Origin: Arthrobacter saudimassiliensis
GTDB lineage: Bacteria > Actinomycetota > Actinomycetes > Actinomycetales > Micrococcaceae
DNA length: 64,000 nucleotides
Assembly (NCBI GenBank): GCA_900016675.1
Contig: LN483070.1
Coordinates: forward strand, 310,001 to 374,000
Reading direction: 5' to 3'
The notes below the pieces were generated by a model. The model ran no database searches. It was not told the DNA's origin and was given only the letters and a program-made list of their open reading frames with translations. A program made the position numbers and the translations under genes. Of the stretch, positions 24,195 to 33,906 are shown in pieces. Numbering within the stretch: position 1 is the first letter of the stretch; every line of letters starts with the position of its first letter.

Positions 24195-27100
24195 TCAGAT
24201 CAGGTGGTCGGTGAGGTGGTTGGGCGTGCCGAAGCGGTGTGCCGTGATGCTGACGGCCTGCTCGTGCAGGAACGGCAGCATCTCCACCCGCCCGGCCTCG
24301 GTGACCTCCCCGGCATAGACCGCGACGTCGGGACGCCCGCCGGTGGCGGCGATGGTCTCCGCCCGGTTCCCGCCGATCAGCCGGATCCGGCCGCCGGCCA
24401 GGTTGCCCGCGAAGGCCAGCCACGCGGCGTCGTCCTCCGTCCGCAGCTCGGCGCCGGCCTCCCCAAGCAGGGACCGCACCGGTGCCGGCAGCGGGGCGGC
24501 GGCGGAAACGGTCAGCGGCGCGCCGGCCCGCAGCCCGGCCGCGAGTACCCGCAGAAGGTCGGCGACGGGCGCCCCGTCGGCCAGCCGGACCGTGACCGGC
24601 ACGGGCAGGTAGCGGAAGACGTTGCGCTCGGCGGCCAGGCCGGTGACGTCGCGGGCCTGCCCGAACTCCCGGTTCCAGGCGGCGGCGTCGCTGTCCAGCG
24701 ACCGGGACAGGAACCCTGCCGCATCGGCGCCGGCGAGCTCGGCGGCCGCTTCGGTGAGGACCTCCAGCTGCAGATCCGGGCGGGCACCCGAACCGGCATC
24801 ACGGCCGTAACCACGATCGGCGGCCTCAGACGCAACGCCAGCGGCGCCCCGGTATTCGGCACGCCGCCAGTCGGCCAGCCCGATGAGGTAGTTCGGTCCG
24901 CCGGCCTTGGTGCCGGGGCCGACGGCGGATTTCTTCCAGCCGCCGAACGGCTGGCGCTGCACGATCGCACCGGTGATGTGCCGGTTCACGTACAGGTTGC
25001 CGGCCTGGGCGTGCTCCAGCCAGTAGCCGATCTCCGCCGGGTCCAGCGAATGCAGGCCGGCGGTGAGCCCGTAGTCCACCTCGTTCTGCAGTGCTACGGC
25101 CTCTTCCAGGGTGTCGGCGGTCATGATGCCCAGCACCGGGCCGAAGTACTCGGTGGTGTGGAACTCGGAGCCGCGGCGCACGCCGGCGCGGATGCCCGGG
25201 CTCCAGAGCCGTCCGCTGTCATCGAGCTGCCGCGGCTGCAGCACCCAGTTCTCGCCCTCGCCCAGCTCGGTGAGCCCGCGCAGCAGCTTGCCCTCGGCCG
25301 GTTCGATGATCGGGCCCATCTGGGCGGCGGGGTTGGCCGGCCAGTCCACGGTCAGCGAGGACACGGCGTCCACCAGCTGGTCATGGAAGCGGCGCGAGCG
25401 GGCGGTGGAACCGACCAGGATCACCAGCGACGCGGCGGAGCACTTCTGCCCGGCGTGCCCGAACGCGGAGTAGGCCAGGTCCTTGGCCGCCAGGTCGAAG
25501 TCCGCGCTGGGCGTGACGATCAGCGCGTTCTTGCCCGACGTTTCGGCCAGCAGCGGCAGGTCCGGGCGGAAGGAGCGGAACAGCTCGGCGGTTTCGTAGG
25601 CGCCGGTGAGGATCAGCCGGTCCACGGCCGGGTGTTCGATCAGCTGCCGGCCCAGGGTGCCTTCGTCCACGTCCATCAGGGCGAGCAGGTCCCGGGACAC
25701 GCCGGCGGCGTCGAGCGCCTCCCACAGTGCCTCGGCGAGCACGGCGCCGCAGCGGCGGGCGGGCCCTGCGGGCTTGAGCACGACGGCGGAACCCGCGGCC
25801 AGCGCGGCGAGCGTGGACCCGGCCGGGATGGCGACCGGGAAGTTCCACGGCGGGGTGACCACGGTGAGCCGGGCCGGCACGAACGCGGCGCCGTCCACGG
25901 TGTCCAGTGCGCGGGCCTGCTCGGCGTAGTAGTGCGCGAAGTCGATCGCCTCGCTCACCTCCGGATCCGCCTGGTCGAGGGTCTTGCCGGTTTCGGCGGC
26001 CATGACCTCCAGCAGCTCGGCGCGCCGGGCGGCCAGCGCGTCACCGGCGGTGTGCAGCACCTCGGCGCGCCGCGCTCCGGTCAGGGCGCCCCAGCCGGCC
26101 CCGGCGGCCAGGGCCGCGGCGATGCCGGCCTGCAGCTGTTCCCCGGTGTCGACGGCGGCCGCGGCGATGGTGGCCGCCCCTGCCTCGCTGCCCGGCACGC
26201 GGGCCAGGATCTGCCCGCCCCAGGCGCGGTTGGCGGCGACGGCGGGGTCGGTGTCCGGCGTGTTGTCGAACCGGTCGCGGGGCGCCGGAGCCTCCGGGCG
26301 CGTGCGGTCCTGCCGGCGGGCGGGCTCGGGCACCTCGGCATCGAGGGCGGCCAGGGAGGTGAGGAAGCGCTGCTTCTCCCGCTCGAACAGCTCCTCGTTG
26401 GCGGCCAGCTCGAACACCGCGGACATGAAGTTCTCGGAGCTGGCGCCTTCCTCCAGCCGCCGGATCAGGTAGGCGATGGCGACGTCGAACTCCTGCGGGC
26501 GGACCACCGGGGTGTACAGCAGCAGCCCTCCGACGTCGCGGCGCACCGCCTCGGCCTGGCCGGTGGCCATGCCGAGCAGCATCTCGAACTCGATGCCGTC
26601 CCGGACACCGCGTTCGCCGGCGAGCAGCCAGGCCCAGGCGATGTCGAACAGGTTGTGCCCGGCGACGCCGATCCGCACATTGGCGGTGTGCTCGGGGCGC
26701 AGGGCGTAGTTCAGCACCCGCTTGTAGTTGGTGTCGGTGTCGGCCTTGCTGCCCCAGGTGGCCAGCGGCCAGGCGTGCAGCTCGGCCTCCACCTGCTCCA
26801 TCGGCAGGTTGGCGCCCTTGACCACGCGCACCTTGATCGGTGCCCCGCCGGAGGCACGGCGGGCGGCGGCCCATTCCTGCAGCCGGATCATGGCGGCCAG
26901 GGCGTCGGGCAGGTAGGCCTGCAGCACGATGCCGGCTTCGAGGTTCCGAAACCGGGGCTGGTCGAGGATGCGGGTGAAGACCTCCACGGTGAGGTCCAGG
27001 TCCTTGTATTCCTCCATGTCCAGGTTGATGAACTTGGGGGTGGCTGCGGCGGCGGCCTGCTCGTAGAGCGGGGCCAGGTGCGCGACGACGTCGGCGGCGG

Positions 27101-27764
27101 CCTCGTCGAAGGCCCACGGCGAGTGCGGGGCGACGGTGGAGGAGACCTTGATGGAGACGTAGTCGACGTCCTCGCGGGCCAGCAGCCGGTGTGTGCCTTC
27201 GAGCCGGCGGCCGGCCTCGCGGGTGCCGAGGACCGCCTCGCCGAGCAGGTTCACGTTCAGGCGGATGCCTTCGCGGCGGATCTTCGCGATGGAGCGGCCG
27301 AGCCTGCGGTCGGTGGCGTCCACGATCAGGTGCCCGACCATGCGCCGCAGCGCGGCCCGGGCGGCGGGGATCACGACGCCGGGCAGCACCGGGGCGACGG
27401 CGCCGCCGGTGCGGACGGCGGCGCGCAGGTACCAGGGCAGGAATGCGGGCACCTGCGGGGCCAGGCGGCGCAGGTTGCGGGCGGCCACGGCCTTGTCTTC
27501 GGGGCGGATCACGCCGTCCACGAAGCCGACGGTGAAGTCCAGTCCGCCCGGATCCCGCAGGACACCGGCGAGCTGGGCGGCGGACCGGTCCACGGGGTAG
27601 CCGGCGGCCTCGGTGAGCCAGCGGCGCACCAGTGCGGCGGCCTGATCGGCAAGGTGGGTGGGCAGTGCACCGTCCTGCGTGGCGGGTGGGGCCGGGGTGC
27701 GGCTGCCGCCGCCCGGGGCGGACACGGTGGTGCCGGGGCCCGGAGGGGTGGGGAGAGTGGTCAT
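24195..27764 (-). CDS. putA: Bifunctional proline dehydrogenase / glutamate-semialdehyde dehydrogenase PutA
   Basis: This 1189-residue protein converts proline to glutamate in two steps. The N-terminal half is the FAD-dependent proline dehydrogenase barrel (VDYVSIKVSS, INLDMEEYKDLDLT, VLQAYLPDA, IKVRVVKGANLPMEQ). The C-terminal half is an aldehyde dehydrogenase (TPPWNFPVAIPAG, LLAETSGKNA, catalytic Cys in GHAGQKCSAAS). There is no N-terminal ribbon-helix-helix, so unlike enterobacterial PutA it cannot repress itself. About 190 further residues follow the usual ALDH end. The ATG at 27764 has GGAG upstream; an ATG 8 codons earlier lacks one. A LysR-type gene is divergent and may regulate it. 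Confidence 0.95.
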   Translation of the reverse strand: MTTLPTPPGPGTTVSAPGGGSRTPAPPATQDGALPTHLADQAAALVRRWLTEAAGYPVDRSAAQLAGVLRDPGGLDFTVGFVDGVIRPEDKAVAARNLRRLAPQVPAFLPWYLRAAVRTGGAVAPVLPGVVIPAARAALRRMVGHLIVDATDRRLGRSIAKIRREGIRLNVNLLGEAVLGTREAGRRLEGTHRLLAREDVDYVSIKVSSTVAPHSPWAFDEAAADVVAHLAPLYEQAAAAATPKFINLDMEEYKDLDLTVEVFTRILDQPRFRNLEAGIVLQAYLPDALAAMIRLQEWAAARRASGGAPIKVRVVKGANLPMEQVEAELHAWPLATWGSKADTDTNYKRVLNYALRPEHTANVRIGVAGHNLFDIAWAWLLAGERGVRDGIEFEMLLGMATGQAEAVRRDVGGLLLYTPVVRPQEFDVAIAYLIRRLEEGASSENFMSAVFELAANEELFEREKQRFLTSLAALDAEVPEPARRQDRTRPEAPAPRDRFDNTPDTDPAVAANRAWGGQILARVPGSEAGAATIAAAAVDTGEQLQAGIAAALAAGAGWGALTGARRAEVLHTAGDALAARRAELLEVMAAETGKTLDQADPEVSEAIDFAHYYAEQARALDTVDGAAFVPARLTVVTPPWNFPVAIPAGSTLAALAAGSAVVLKPAGPARRCGAVLAEALWEALDAAGVSRDLLALMDVDEGTLGRQLIEHPAVDRLILTGAYETAELFRSFRPDLPLLAETSGKNALIVTPSADFDLAAKDLAYSAFGHAGQKCSAASLVILVGSTARSRRFHDQLVDAVSSLTVDWPANPAAQMGPIIEPAEGKLLRGLTELGEGENWVLQPRQLDDSGRLWSPGIRAGVRRGSEFHTTEYFGPVLGIMTADTLEEAVALQNEVDYGLTAGLHSLDPAEIGYWLEHAQAGNLYVNRHITGAIVQRQPFGGWKKSAVGPGTKAGGPNYLIGLADWRRAEYRGAAGVASEAADRGYGRDAGSGARPDLQLEVLTEAAAELAGADAAGFLSRSLDSDAAAWNREFGQARDVTGLAAERNVFRYLPVPVTVRLADGAPVADLLRVLAAGLRAGAPLTVSAAAPLPAPVRSLLGEAGAELRTEDDAAWLAFAGNLAGGRIRLIGGNRAETIAATGGRPDVAVYAGEVTEAGRVEMLPFLHEQAVSITAHRFGTPNHLTDHLI

Positions 27765-27894
27765 GGCGACGCTCCGATACTGGTTCATGGGGAACGGCGG
27801 TACCCGTTACCAGCCCACTATGCGCCTTCCGGGGCATTAGATAAAGTGATCTTTTCCGAGGTTTATCCGTTGGTTTTCCTGAAGGGTGCCAGAG

Positions 27895-28812
27895 GTGTTG
27901 GATGTCCGGCGGCTCCGCCTGCTGCGTGAGCTGAAACTGCACGGCACGCTGGCCGCGGTGGCCGAGGTCGTGCGGCTCAGCCCGTCGTCGGTGTCCCAGC
28001 AGCTGGCCCTGCTGGAGAAGGAGGCGGGGGTGCCCCTGCTGCGCCGCGCGGGTCGCCTCGTCCAGCTCACCCCGCAGGCCGAGATCCTGGTGGAGCACAC
28101 CGAGGAGCTGCTGCGCATTCTGGAACGCGCCGAGTCTGACCTGTCGTCGTCGCTGACCGAGGTGGCCGGCACGGTCCGGGTGGCCGTCTTCCAGTCCGCG
28201 GCCCTGGCCCTGATGCCCGGCACCCTCGCCGCCATGGCGCAGCGTCACCCTTCGGTGCGGGTGGAAATGATCCAGCGGGAACCGGAGACGGCGCTGCGGG
28301 AGACCTGGCAGCGGGAATTCGACCTGGTGGTGGCCGAGCAGTATCCGGGGCACGCGGCCGCGCACCACCCGGAACTGGACCGGCGGTCACTGACCACCGA
28401 CGCCATCCGGCTTGCGGTTCCGCCGGCTTGGACGCCGCAGCCGATCAGTTCGCTGCAGGACCTGCGGGAGGCCGTTGAAGGGGCAGCCTGGGTGATGGAA
28501 CCGCGCGGCACGGCGTCCCGGCACTGGGCCGAGCAGATCTGCCGGCAGGCCGGGTTCGAACCCGACGTGCGCTTTGAGACGGCGGATCTGCAGGCGCAGA
28601 CCCGCCTGATCGCCTCCGGCAACGCGGTGAGCTTCATGCCGGATCTGTTGTGGGCCGGGGGCACCGCGCCCTGCCTCCTGCTGGACCTGCCGGGTGATCC
28701 GCGGCGGACCATCTTCACCTCCGTCCGCCAGTCCGGGGCCGCCGCGCCGGCGCTTGCCGCCGTGCGCGCAGTGCTCGAGGAGACCGCGGCGCTGGTGTTC
28801 GCGCCGGCCTGA
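27895..28812 (+). CDS. LysR-family transcriptional regulator
   Basis: This protein of about 305 residues has a winged HTH at the N-terminus (LDVRRLRLLRELKLHGTLAAVAEVVRLSPSSVSQQLALLEKEAGVPLL) and a LysR effector domain (GTVRVAVFQSAALALMP, FDLVVAEQYPG, IASGNAVSFMPDLL). The start is uncertain among GTG 27886, GTG 27895 and TTG 27898; 27895 is best placed after GAAGGG. It is divergent from putA across 130 AT-richer bases containing TTAGATAAAGTGATCTTTT, a plausible shared control region. Regulation of proline use is inferred from position only. Confidence 0.85.
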   Translation: MLDVRRLRLLRELKLHGTLAAVAEVVRLSPSSVSQQLALLEKEAGVPLLRRAGRLVQLTPQAEILVEHTEELLRILERAESDLSSSLTEVAGTVRVAVFQSAALALMPGTLAAMAQRHPSVRVEMIQREPETALRETWQREFDLVVAEQYPGHAAAHHPELDRRSLTTDAIRLAVPPAWTPQPISSLQDLREAVEGAAWVMEPRGTASRHWAEQICRQAGFEPDVRFETADLQAQTRLIASGNAVSFMPDLLWAGGTAPCLLLDLPGDPRRTIFTSVRQSGAAAPALAAVRAVLEETAALVFAPA

Positions 28813-28953
28813 GCCGCCGCGGGCACCTCCGCCACGGCCGGCCCGGCACCCGGTACAGTGCCTCTATCCGTCCGGCTGTCCGCCGCGGATACGGAAGCAA
28901 GGCCGCTTCCGCCCGGCCCCCGCGGCCCGGTGAGTACGTCAAAGGAGACTGCT

Positions 28954-30663
28954 ATGCCACGTTCCTCCCCTTCCGCCGCCGTTCGCCCCCGCACCGAGGC
29001 CCGGGACGCCGAGGTGGATGTTCTGATCATCGGCTCCGGCACCGGAATGGCGGCAGCCTTGGCCGCAGCGGAGCAGGGCCTGACGGCCCTGATCATCGAG
29101 AAGACGCAGTATGTGGGCGGGTCCACGGCCCGCTCCGGCGGCGCGTTCTGGATTCCGGCCAACCCCGTGCTCCGCAGCAGCGGCGCCCGGGACTCCGCCG
29201 AGCGGGCGGCCGAATATCTCGACGCCGTGGTGGCGGATACGGCGCCGAAGGACCGGTGGCAGGCCTTCCTGGATCACGGCCCGCAGACCGTGGAGCTGCT
29301 GGAGCGGGCCACCCCCATGCGTTTTTCCTGGGCGCGTGAGTATTCCGACTACCACCCGGAGCTGCCCGGCGGCAGCGCCATGGGCCGCAGCTGCGAGTGC
29401 CGCCCCTTTGATGCCAACAGCCTGGGCGGTGAGCGCGCGAGGCTGCGACCGGGCACCATGGAGGCCCCGATGCCGATGCCGGTGACGGGAGCGGACTACC
29501 GGTGGCTCAACCTCATTGCGAAAGTTCCCTGGCGCGGCCTGCCCATGGCGGCGTTCCGCGCCGCGCAGGGCATCGGCGGCAAGCTGCTCGGGCGCAACTA
29601 CGTGGCCGGCGGGCAGGCCCTGGCGGCCGGCCTCTATGCGGGCGTCCTGCGTGCCGGCGTTCCCGTCTGGACCGAAACCGCCCTGGAGCGGCTGGTGACG
29701 GACGGGGACCGCGTCACCGGCGCCGTCGTCCGCCAGGGCGGGCGTGAAGCCACGGTCACGGCGCGGCGGGGCGTGATCCTGGCCGCCGGCGGGTTCGACC
29801 ATGATCTGGCCATGCGGCGCAGGCACCAGTCCCCGCACCTCGAGGACTGGAGCCTCGGGGCCGAGGGGAATGCGGGCGATGCCATCAAGGCCGCAGTGGA
29901 GATCGGCGCGGACACGGACCTTTTGGACCAGGCGTGGTGGTTTCCCGCAGTGGCCCCGGTATCCGGGCAGCCGCCGCAGGTGATGCTCGCGGAACGTTCG
30001 CTGCCCGGGTCCTTCATGGTCGATGCCTCCGGCAGGCGGTTCACCAACGAGGCCCAGGACTACATGTCCTTCGGCCAGGGGGTGCTGGGACGTGAACGGG
30101 CCGGCGATCCCGTCGGTGAGATGTGGATGGTGTTCGACCAGGAGTACCGCAACAGCTATCTGCTGGCAGGGTCCCTGTTTCCCCGGATGCCCCTGCCCAA
30201 GCAGTGGTACGACGCCGGAGTGGCCGTTCGGGCCGACAGCTTCGGTCAATTGGCTCAGGGCATGGGCGTTCCGGCCGATGTTTTCGTCGAGCAGGCCCAG
30301 CGGTTCAATGACCTTGCCGCGGCAGGAGTGGACCCCGACTTCCGGCGCGGAGCCAGCGCGTACGACCGCTACTACGGAGACCCGACACAGCATCCGAATC
30401 CGAACCTGCGACCGCTCAACGAGGACGGCGCCCTGTATGCGGTCAAGGTGGTGCTGTCCGATCTGGGCACCTGCGGAGGCCTGCGTGCGGACGCCCGGGG
30501 ACGTGTGCTGCGGCAGGACGGGACACCGTTCCAGGGCCTCTGGGCGATCGGCAATACCGCCGCCAACGCTTTTGGCCGCAGTTATCCCGGGGCAGGCGCC
30601 ACCATCGGCCAGGGGCTGGTGTTTGGCCTGATCGCGGCCCGGGACGCGGCCCGGGCCGGCTGA
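28954..30663 (+). CDS. FAD-dependent oxidoreductase, 3-ketosteroid-delta1-dehydrogenase-like
   Basis: This 569-residue flavoprotein starts with a dinucleotide fold VDVLIIGSGTGMAAALAAAEQG and ends with the typical GNTAANAFGRSYPGAGATIGQGLVFG. Between lie GGSTARSGGAFWIPANP and ARRGVILAAGGFDHD. This is the pattern of KstD and fumarate-reductase-like FAD proteins. No other steroid gene is nearby, so steroid use is not supported by context and the substrate is open. AAAGGAG precedes ATG 28954. Confidence 0.85.
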   Translation: MPRSSPSAAVRPRTEARDAEVDVLIIGSGTGMAAALAAAEQGLTALIIEKTQYVGGSTARSGGAFWIPANPVLRSSGARDSAERAAEYLDAVVADTAPKDRWQAFLDHGPQTVELLERATPMRFSWAREYSDYHPELPGGSAMGRSCECRPFDANSLGGERARLRPGTMEAPMPMPVTGADYRWLNLIAKVPWRGLPMAAFRAAQGIGGKLLGRNYVAGGQALAAGLYAGVLRAGVPVWTETALERLVTDGDRVTGAVVRQGGREATVTARRGVILAAGGFDHDLAMRRRHQSPHLEDWSLGAEGNAGDAIKAAVEIGADTDLLDQAWWFPAVAPVSGQPPQVMLAERSLPGSFMVDASGRRFTNEAQDYMSFGQGVLGRERAGDPVGEMWMVFDQEYRNSYLLAGSLFPRMPLPKQWYDAGVAVRADSFGQLAQGMGVPADVFVEQAQRFNDLAAAGVDPDFRRGASAYDRYYGDPTQHPNPNLRPLNEDGALYAVKVVLSDLGTCGGLRADARGRVLRQDGTPFQGLWAIGNTAANAFGRSYPGAGATIGQGLVFGLIAARDAARAG

Positions 30664-30678
30664 GGCCGGGGCGGCGCC

Positions 30679-30954
30679 TTAGTGCCCGGCGTCGTAGGTT
30701 CCGGTGTAGCTGCCCGCGGTCTGCGGGCAGCGGGCACCGGTGACATAGCCGGCGACGGCGGCGGCGCGGCGGCCGCCGGTGTAGTTGCCGCCCGAGACTG
30801 CGCCCGGCCGACGGCTCCGGTCGAAGCGGGCGGTGTAGCTACCGCCCAGCGGGAAGGCACGGCGGGCCGGAGCAGCGGCGGGCGCCGGCTGCGCGGTGAC
30901 GGCCTCCTCGAAGACGGCGGGGGCGGTATCGGTGCGGGTGGTGGTGAAAGTCAA
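30679..30954 (-). CDS. Small GSY-repeat protein
   Basis: This 91-residue protein has a variable Ala-rich first half and a second half of loose repeats: GGSYTARFDRS, GGNYTGGRR, AGYVTGAR, AGSYTGTYD. Each unit is G-[SN]-Y-[TV] with basic residues between. The start is TTG 30954, supported by AAGGAG 5 bases upstream; the ATGs upstream lack one. It has one Cys and no membrane helix. Similar short repeat proteins occur in Micrococcaceae, without known function. The message probably carries a long leader (promoter near 31118-31147). Confidence 0.6.
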   Translation of the reverse strand: MTFTTTRTDTAPAVFEEAVTAQPAPAAAPARRAFPLGGSYTARFDRSRRPGAVSGGNYTGGRRAAAVAGYVTGARCPQTAGSYTGTYDAGH

Positions 30955-31117
30955 CGGTGCTCCTTGAAGACGGCAGCACGGCATCACCGTCTGGGCCGAC
31001 GGCGGCGTGCAAAAGGCTTGGCGCCTCCGACTCGGGCGAGCCGGATCCCCGGGGCCGCCGCGGTGTGCGGCGGATCATCGACGGGTGGTTCGCCGTCTGC
31101 GCTGCGGGCGTGTCTTC

Positions 31118-31147
31118 AGCCTACCGGACTTATTCTGAGTAATTCAA
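31118..31147 (-). promoter_or_regulatory. Promoter TTGAAT-N18-TAGGCT with an AT-rich operator-like site
   Basis: On the minus strand -35 TTGAAT (31142-31147) and -10 TAGGCT (31118-31123) are 18 bases apart. Inverted TTATT / AATAA arms (31130-31134, 31148-31152) and two copies of CTCAG overlap the promoter. The rest of the 320-base gap down to 30954 would be a GC-rich, hairpin-forming leader of roughly 155 bases. Confidence 0.6.
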
Positions 31148-31232
31148 AATAACTGAGGAAGGTCACATCCTGCCTGGAAGCGGGGCACCGGAAGGCGCCG
31201 CCGGGGGCCGTGACGCCCGGAAGGGGCGCGGA

Positions 31233-31265
31233 GGCCGGGCCGGCGGGAGCTCCGGCGGCCCGGCC
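31233..31265 (-). terminator. Hairpin after the small Cys-rich gene
   Basis: Arms GGCCGGGCCG (31233-31242) and CGGCCCGGCC (31256-31265) pair perfectly, 10 bases beyond the stop of the minus-strand gene at 31275. Confidence 0.6.
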
Positions 31266-31274
31266 GCGCGATGC

Positions 31275-31451
31275 TCAGCGCCCGAACAGGCGGGACAGCC
31301 AGCTGCCGCCGGAGGTGGAGGCGGTCTTGGCGGCGGTGCTGCAGGTGCACCACTGGCCCTTGGGTACCGACGCCTTCACGGCGGCGACGTGGTTGCCGCA
31401 GCCGGCCCAGGTGGTCTTGCCGCAGGAGCGGCAGGTGGTTGCTCGGCACAT
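31275..31451 (-). CDS. Small Cys-rich protein (putative zinc or persulfide binding)
   Basis: This 58-residue protein carries Cys at 2, 7, 10, 18, 35 and 37 (MCRATTCRSCGKTTWAGCG, then QWCTC) and His21. Relatives with the CRSCGKTTWAGCG block are small zinc-ribbon-like proteins of unknown role. AAGGAAG precedes the ATG. A perfect 16-bp palindrome of the CsoR/CstR type lies 76 bases upstream and the repressor gene is just beyond it, so I infer that this protein is part of a metal- or sulfide-responsive circuit. Confidence 0.75.
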   Translation of the reverse strand: MCRATTCRSCGKTTWAGCGNHVAAVKASVPKGQWCTCSTAAKTASTSGGSWLSRLFGR

Positions 31452-31526
31452 GGTTCTTCCTTGCTTTCCGGTGATGGGATTCAATCGCGGTGCCGCCGAT
31501 TGCCGGCGGCGCTCCCATCCTCCCAT

Positions 31527-31542
31527 ATACCCCCGGGGGTAT
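31527..31542. promoter_or_regulatory. Perfect CsoR/CstR-type operator
   Basis: ATACCCCCGGGGGTAT is a perfect 16-bp palindrome of the form used by DUF156 repressors. It lies between the repressor stop and the small Cys-rich gene, in an AT-rich stretch that likely contains that gene's promoter. Confidence 0.85.
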
Positions 31543-31614
31543 CTAAAATGCCCGGGGCCAGCCGGCGCCGCATCGGCAGGCAGGGCCGGGCGGGCGGTCT
31601 TGCCGGGCGCCGGA

Positions 31615-31944
<330 letters not shown>

Positions 31945-32667
31945 TCAGGAGAACAGGTGCCGCAGGTACCGCTCGGGAGCATTGAGGTAGGAGCGCCAGT
32001 TGATGACCAGATCCAGCTCCTCCCACTCGGCGCGGCGGATCCCGTCGTCGGAGGTTTCGTAGATCACGGCACCGGGCAGGGACGCCAGCACCGGTGAATG
32101 GGTGGCGCAGAGCACCTGGCTGCCGGCGTCGGCCAGTTCGCCGAGCACCCCCATCAGCGCCAGCGTGGAGTTGAAGGACAGGGCGGCTTCGGGTTCGTCG
32201 AGGCAGTAGAAGCCGGTGCGGCCCATGTAGGACTCGATCACGGCCAGGAAGGATTCGCCGTGGCTCATGGAGTGGAAGTCCGGCCCGCCCGACTCGTGCT
32301 GGAAGGTGTAGTAGCCGTGCATGGTCTCGGCGCGCAGGAAGAAGCCCCAGCGCGGCACGCCGGGCCGCTGCACCAGGGTCAGCAGGTCCGCGAGCGCGGA
32401 TTCCGAGCGGAAGGTCGAGTGCGCCGAATGTACCGTGCCGCCCTCGGGCCCCAGCCCGTACGCGGCCGCAACGGCCTCCACCAGGGTGGACTTGCCGGTG
32501 CCGTTCTCCCCCACCAGGAAGGTGACGCCCGGACCCAGCTCCAGCCCGGCGTCCAGCACGTGGGCGACGGCGGGCACCGTCGCCGGCCAGGCGGACCGGT
32601 CCCAGGCGGCGTCGCGGGCGGACTGGATGCGGCGGACGAGGCGGGCGTCGCTGAACGGAGGGCTCAC
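31945..32667 (-). CDS. AAA-family ATPase (small ABC-type/RecF-like P-loop protein)
   Basis: This 240-residue protein has Walker A FLVGENGTGKST, a short insert, the signature-like SMSHGESFLAV, Walker B FYCLDEPEAALS and VLCATHSPVLASLPG. This is the layout of a compact AAA_21/AAA_23-type ATPase with both halves of the nucleotide site. Such proteins act in DNA or phage-defence contexts or alone; no partner gene is adjacent. A -10-like hexamer 6 bases before the GTG suggests a leaderless message. Confidence 0.87.
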   Translation of the reverse strand: MSPPFSDARLVRRIQSARDAAWDRSAWPATVPAVAHVLDAGLELGPGVTFLVGENGTGKSTLVEAVAAAYGLGPEGGTVHSAHSTFRSESALADLLTLVQRPGVPRWGFFLRAETMHGYYTFQHESGGPDFHSMSHGESFLAVIESYMGRTGFYCLDEPEAALSFNSTLALMGVLGELADAGSQVLCATHSPVLASLPGAVIYETSDDGIRRAEWEELDLVINWRSYLNAPERYLRHLFS

Positions 32668-32673
32668 GCTGCC

Positions 32674-32679
32674 ATTGTG
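32674..32679 (-). promoter_or_regulatory. -10-like CACAAT, leaderless spacing
   Basis: CACAAT on the minus strand ends 6 bases before the GTG of the AAA ATPase gene. Confidence 0.4.
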
Positions 32680-32796
32680 CCCCGTGCCTCCCCCACGCCC
32701 GCCCGCAGGGTGCGCGGGCCGTGCCGTGCACGCAGCGTTAACACCGGCTTTACCGGCGCGTAACGCCGCGTCGCGGCAGCGGAAACATGCCGTTCC

Positions 32797-32802
32797 TAGG
32801 CT
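32797..32802 (+). promoter_or_regulatory. -10 box TAGGCT of the NMT1-type ABC operon
   Basis: TAGGCT lies 39 bases before the start of the binding-protein gene. No TPP or SAM riboswitch core is present between it and the ATG. Confidence 0.5.
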
Positions 32803-32841
32803 CGGGCTGCCCTGTTCCTTCCACCGAAAGCCCTGGTACCC

Positions 32842-33906
32842 ATGACCCTCACCCCGCGCCCGTCGCGTATGAAAGCCGCCCGCGTCCTTCTGGGCGTGGC
32901 CGCCGCCTCCAGCCTGCTGCTGGTCACCGCCTGCGGCGGCTCCGACGCCGACGCCGGAACCGAGGGCGCGGACTACGGCACCGTGGACGTGAACCTGTCC
33001 TGGATCAAGAACGCCGAGTTCGCCGGCCTGTACTTCGCCGATGCCAACGGGTACTACGAGGAAGCCGGTTTCTCCGAGGTGAACCTCATTGCCGGCGGCC
33101 CGAGCGGCACCTCCACCGAGGCCATGGTCCTTTCCGGCGGTGCCCTGGTCGGCACCTCCAGCCCGGTCGGCGTCGCGCCGGTGATCGTGGAGGAGGACGC
33201 GCCGCTGAAGATCATCGGCACCACCTATCAGAAGAACCCGTTCGCGATCATCTCCCTCGACGCCGCCATCGCCGCTCCCGAGGACCTGGTGGGCAGGAAG
33301 ATCGGCGTGCAGGCCGGCGTCAACGAGACCCTCTTCGACGCGCTGCTGGAGGTCAACGGCATCGACGCCGCCTCCGTGGAGAAGGTGCCGGTGCAGTACG
33401 ACCCGCAGCCGCTGGTCAACGGCGAGGTGGACGGCTTCTTTGGCTACCTCACCAATGAGGCGCTGACCCTGGAGCTGGCCGGGCAGCCGCCCACGCTGCT
33501 GCCCTTCGCCGACCACGGGCTGCCGTTCATCGCGGAGAGCTTCGTGACCACCGACGAGGCGATCGAGACCCGGCGCGAGGAGCTCAAGGCGTTCCTGGAA
33601 GCCAGCCTGCGCGGCTGGAAGGACGCCGTGGACGACGCCGAGGAATCCGCGAGGCTCGCGGTGGAGGAATACGGCGCGGATCTGAACCTGGACATGGCCA
33701 AGGAGATCCGGCAGGCCGAGGAGCAGAACACCAAGCTGGTGGTCACCGAGGAGACCGAGGCCAACGGCCTGTTCACCGTCTCCGAGGAGCTCATGCAGCA
33801 GAATATCGACATCCTCAAGCTGGCCGGCTTCGACCTCACCGCCGAGCAGGTCTTCGACATGAGCCTGCTGGCCGAGGTCCTCGAGGAAAACCCGGAGCTG
33901 AAGTAA
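32842..33906 (+). CDS. NMT1/THI5-type ABC substrate-binding lipoprotein
   Basis: This 354-residue protein has a lipoprotein signal (lipidated Cys30 in VTAC) and a THI5/NMT1-like binding domain: [40 protein letters not shown] and [11 protein letters not shown]. Relatives bind thiamine precursors, riboflavin, sulfonates or nitrate. There is no TPP, FMN or SAM riboswitch, so the ligand is open. The ATG at 32842 has a weak ribosome site; an ATG at codon 10 is an alternative. It heads a four-gene operon in which every junction overlaps. Confidence 0.9.
   Translation: MTLTPRPSRMKAARVLLGVAAASSLLLVTACGGSDADAGTEGADYGTVDVNLSWIKNAEFAGLYFADANGYYEEAGFSEVNLIAGGPSGTSTEAMVLSGGALVGTSSPVGVAPVIVEEDAPLKIIGTTYQKNPFAIISLDAAIAAPEDLVGRKIGVQAGVNETLFDALLEVNGIDAASVEKVPVQYDPQPLVNGEVDGFFGYLTNEALTLELAGQPPTLLPFADHGLPFIAESFVTTDEAIETRREELKAFLEASLRGWKDAVDDAEESARLAVEEYGADLNLDMAKEIRQAEEQNTKLVVTEETEANGLFTVSEELMQQNIDILKLAGFDLTAEQVFDMSLLAEVLEENPELK

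Noticed and set aside
23181-27929. A 1582-codon open frame antisense to putA
   Set aside because: It spans several genes and non-coding repeats, is Gly/Arg/Gln-rich and has no motif; PutA on the other strand is certain.
32668-32841. A TPP riboswitch before the NMT1-type transporter
   Set aside because: The conserved TPP core (CTGAGA and the ACCTGA segment) is absent, so no thiamine link can be claimed.
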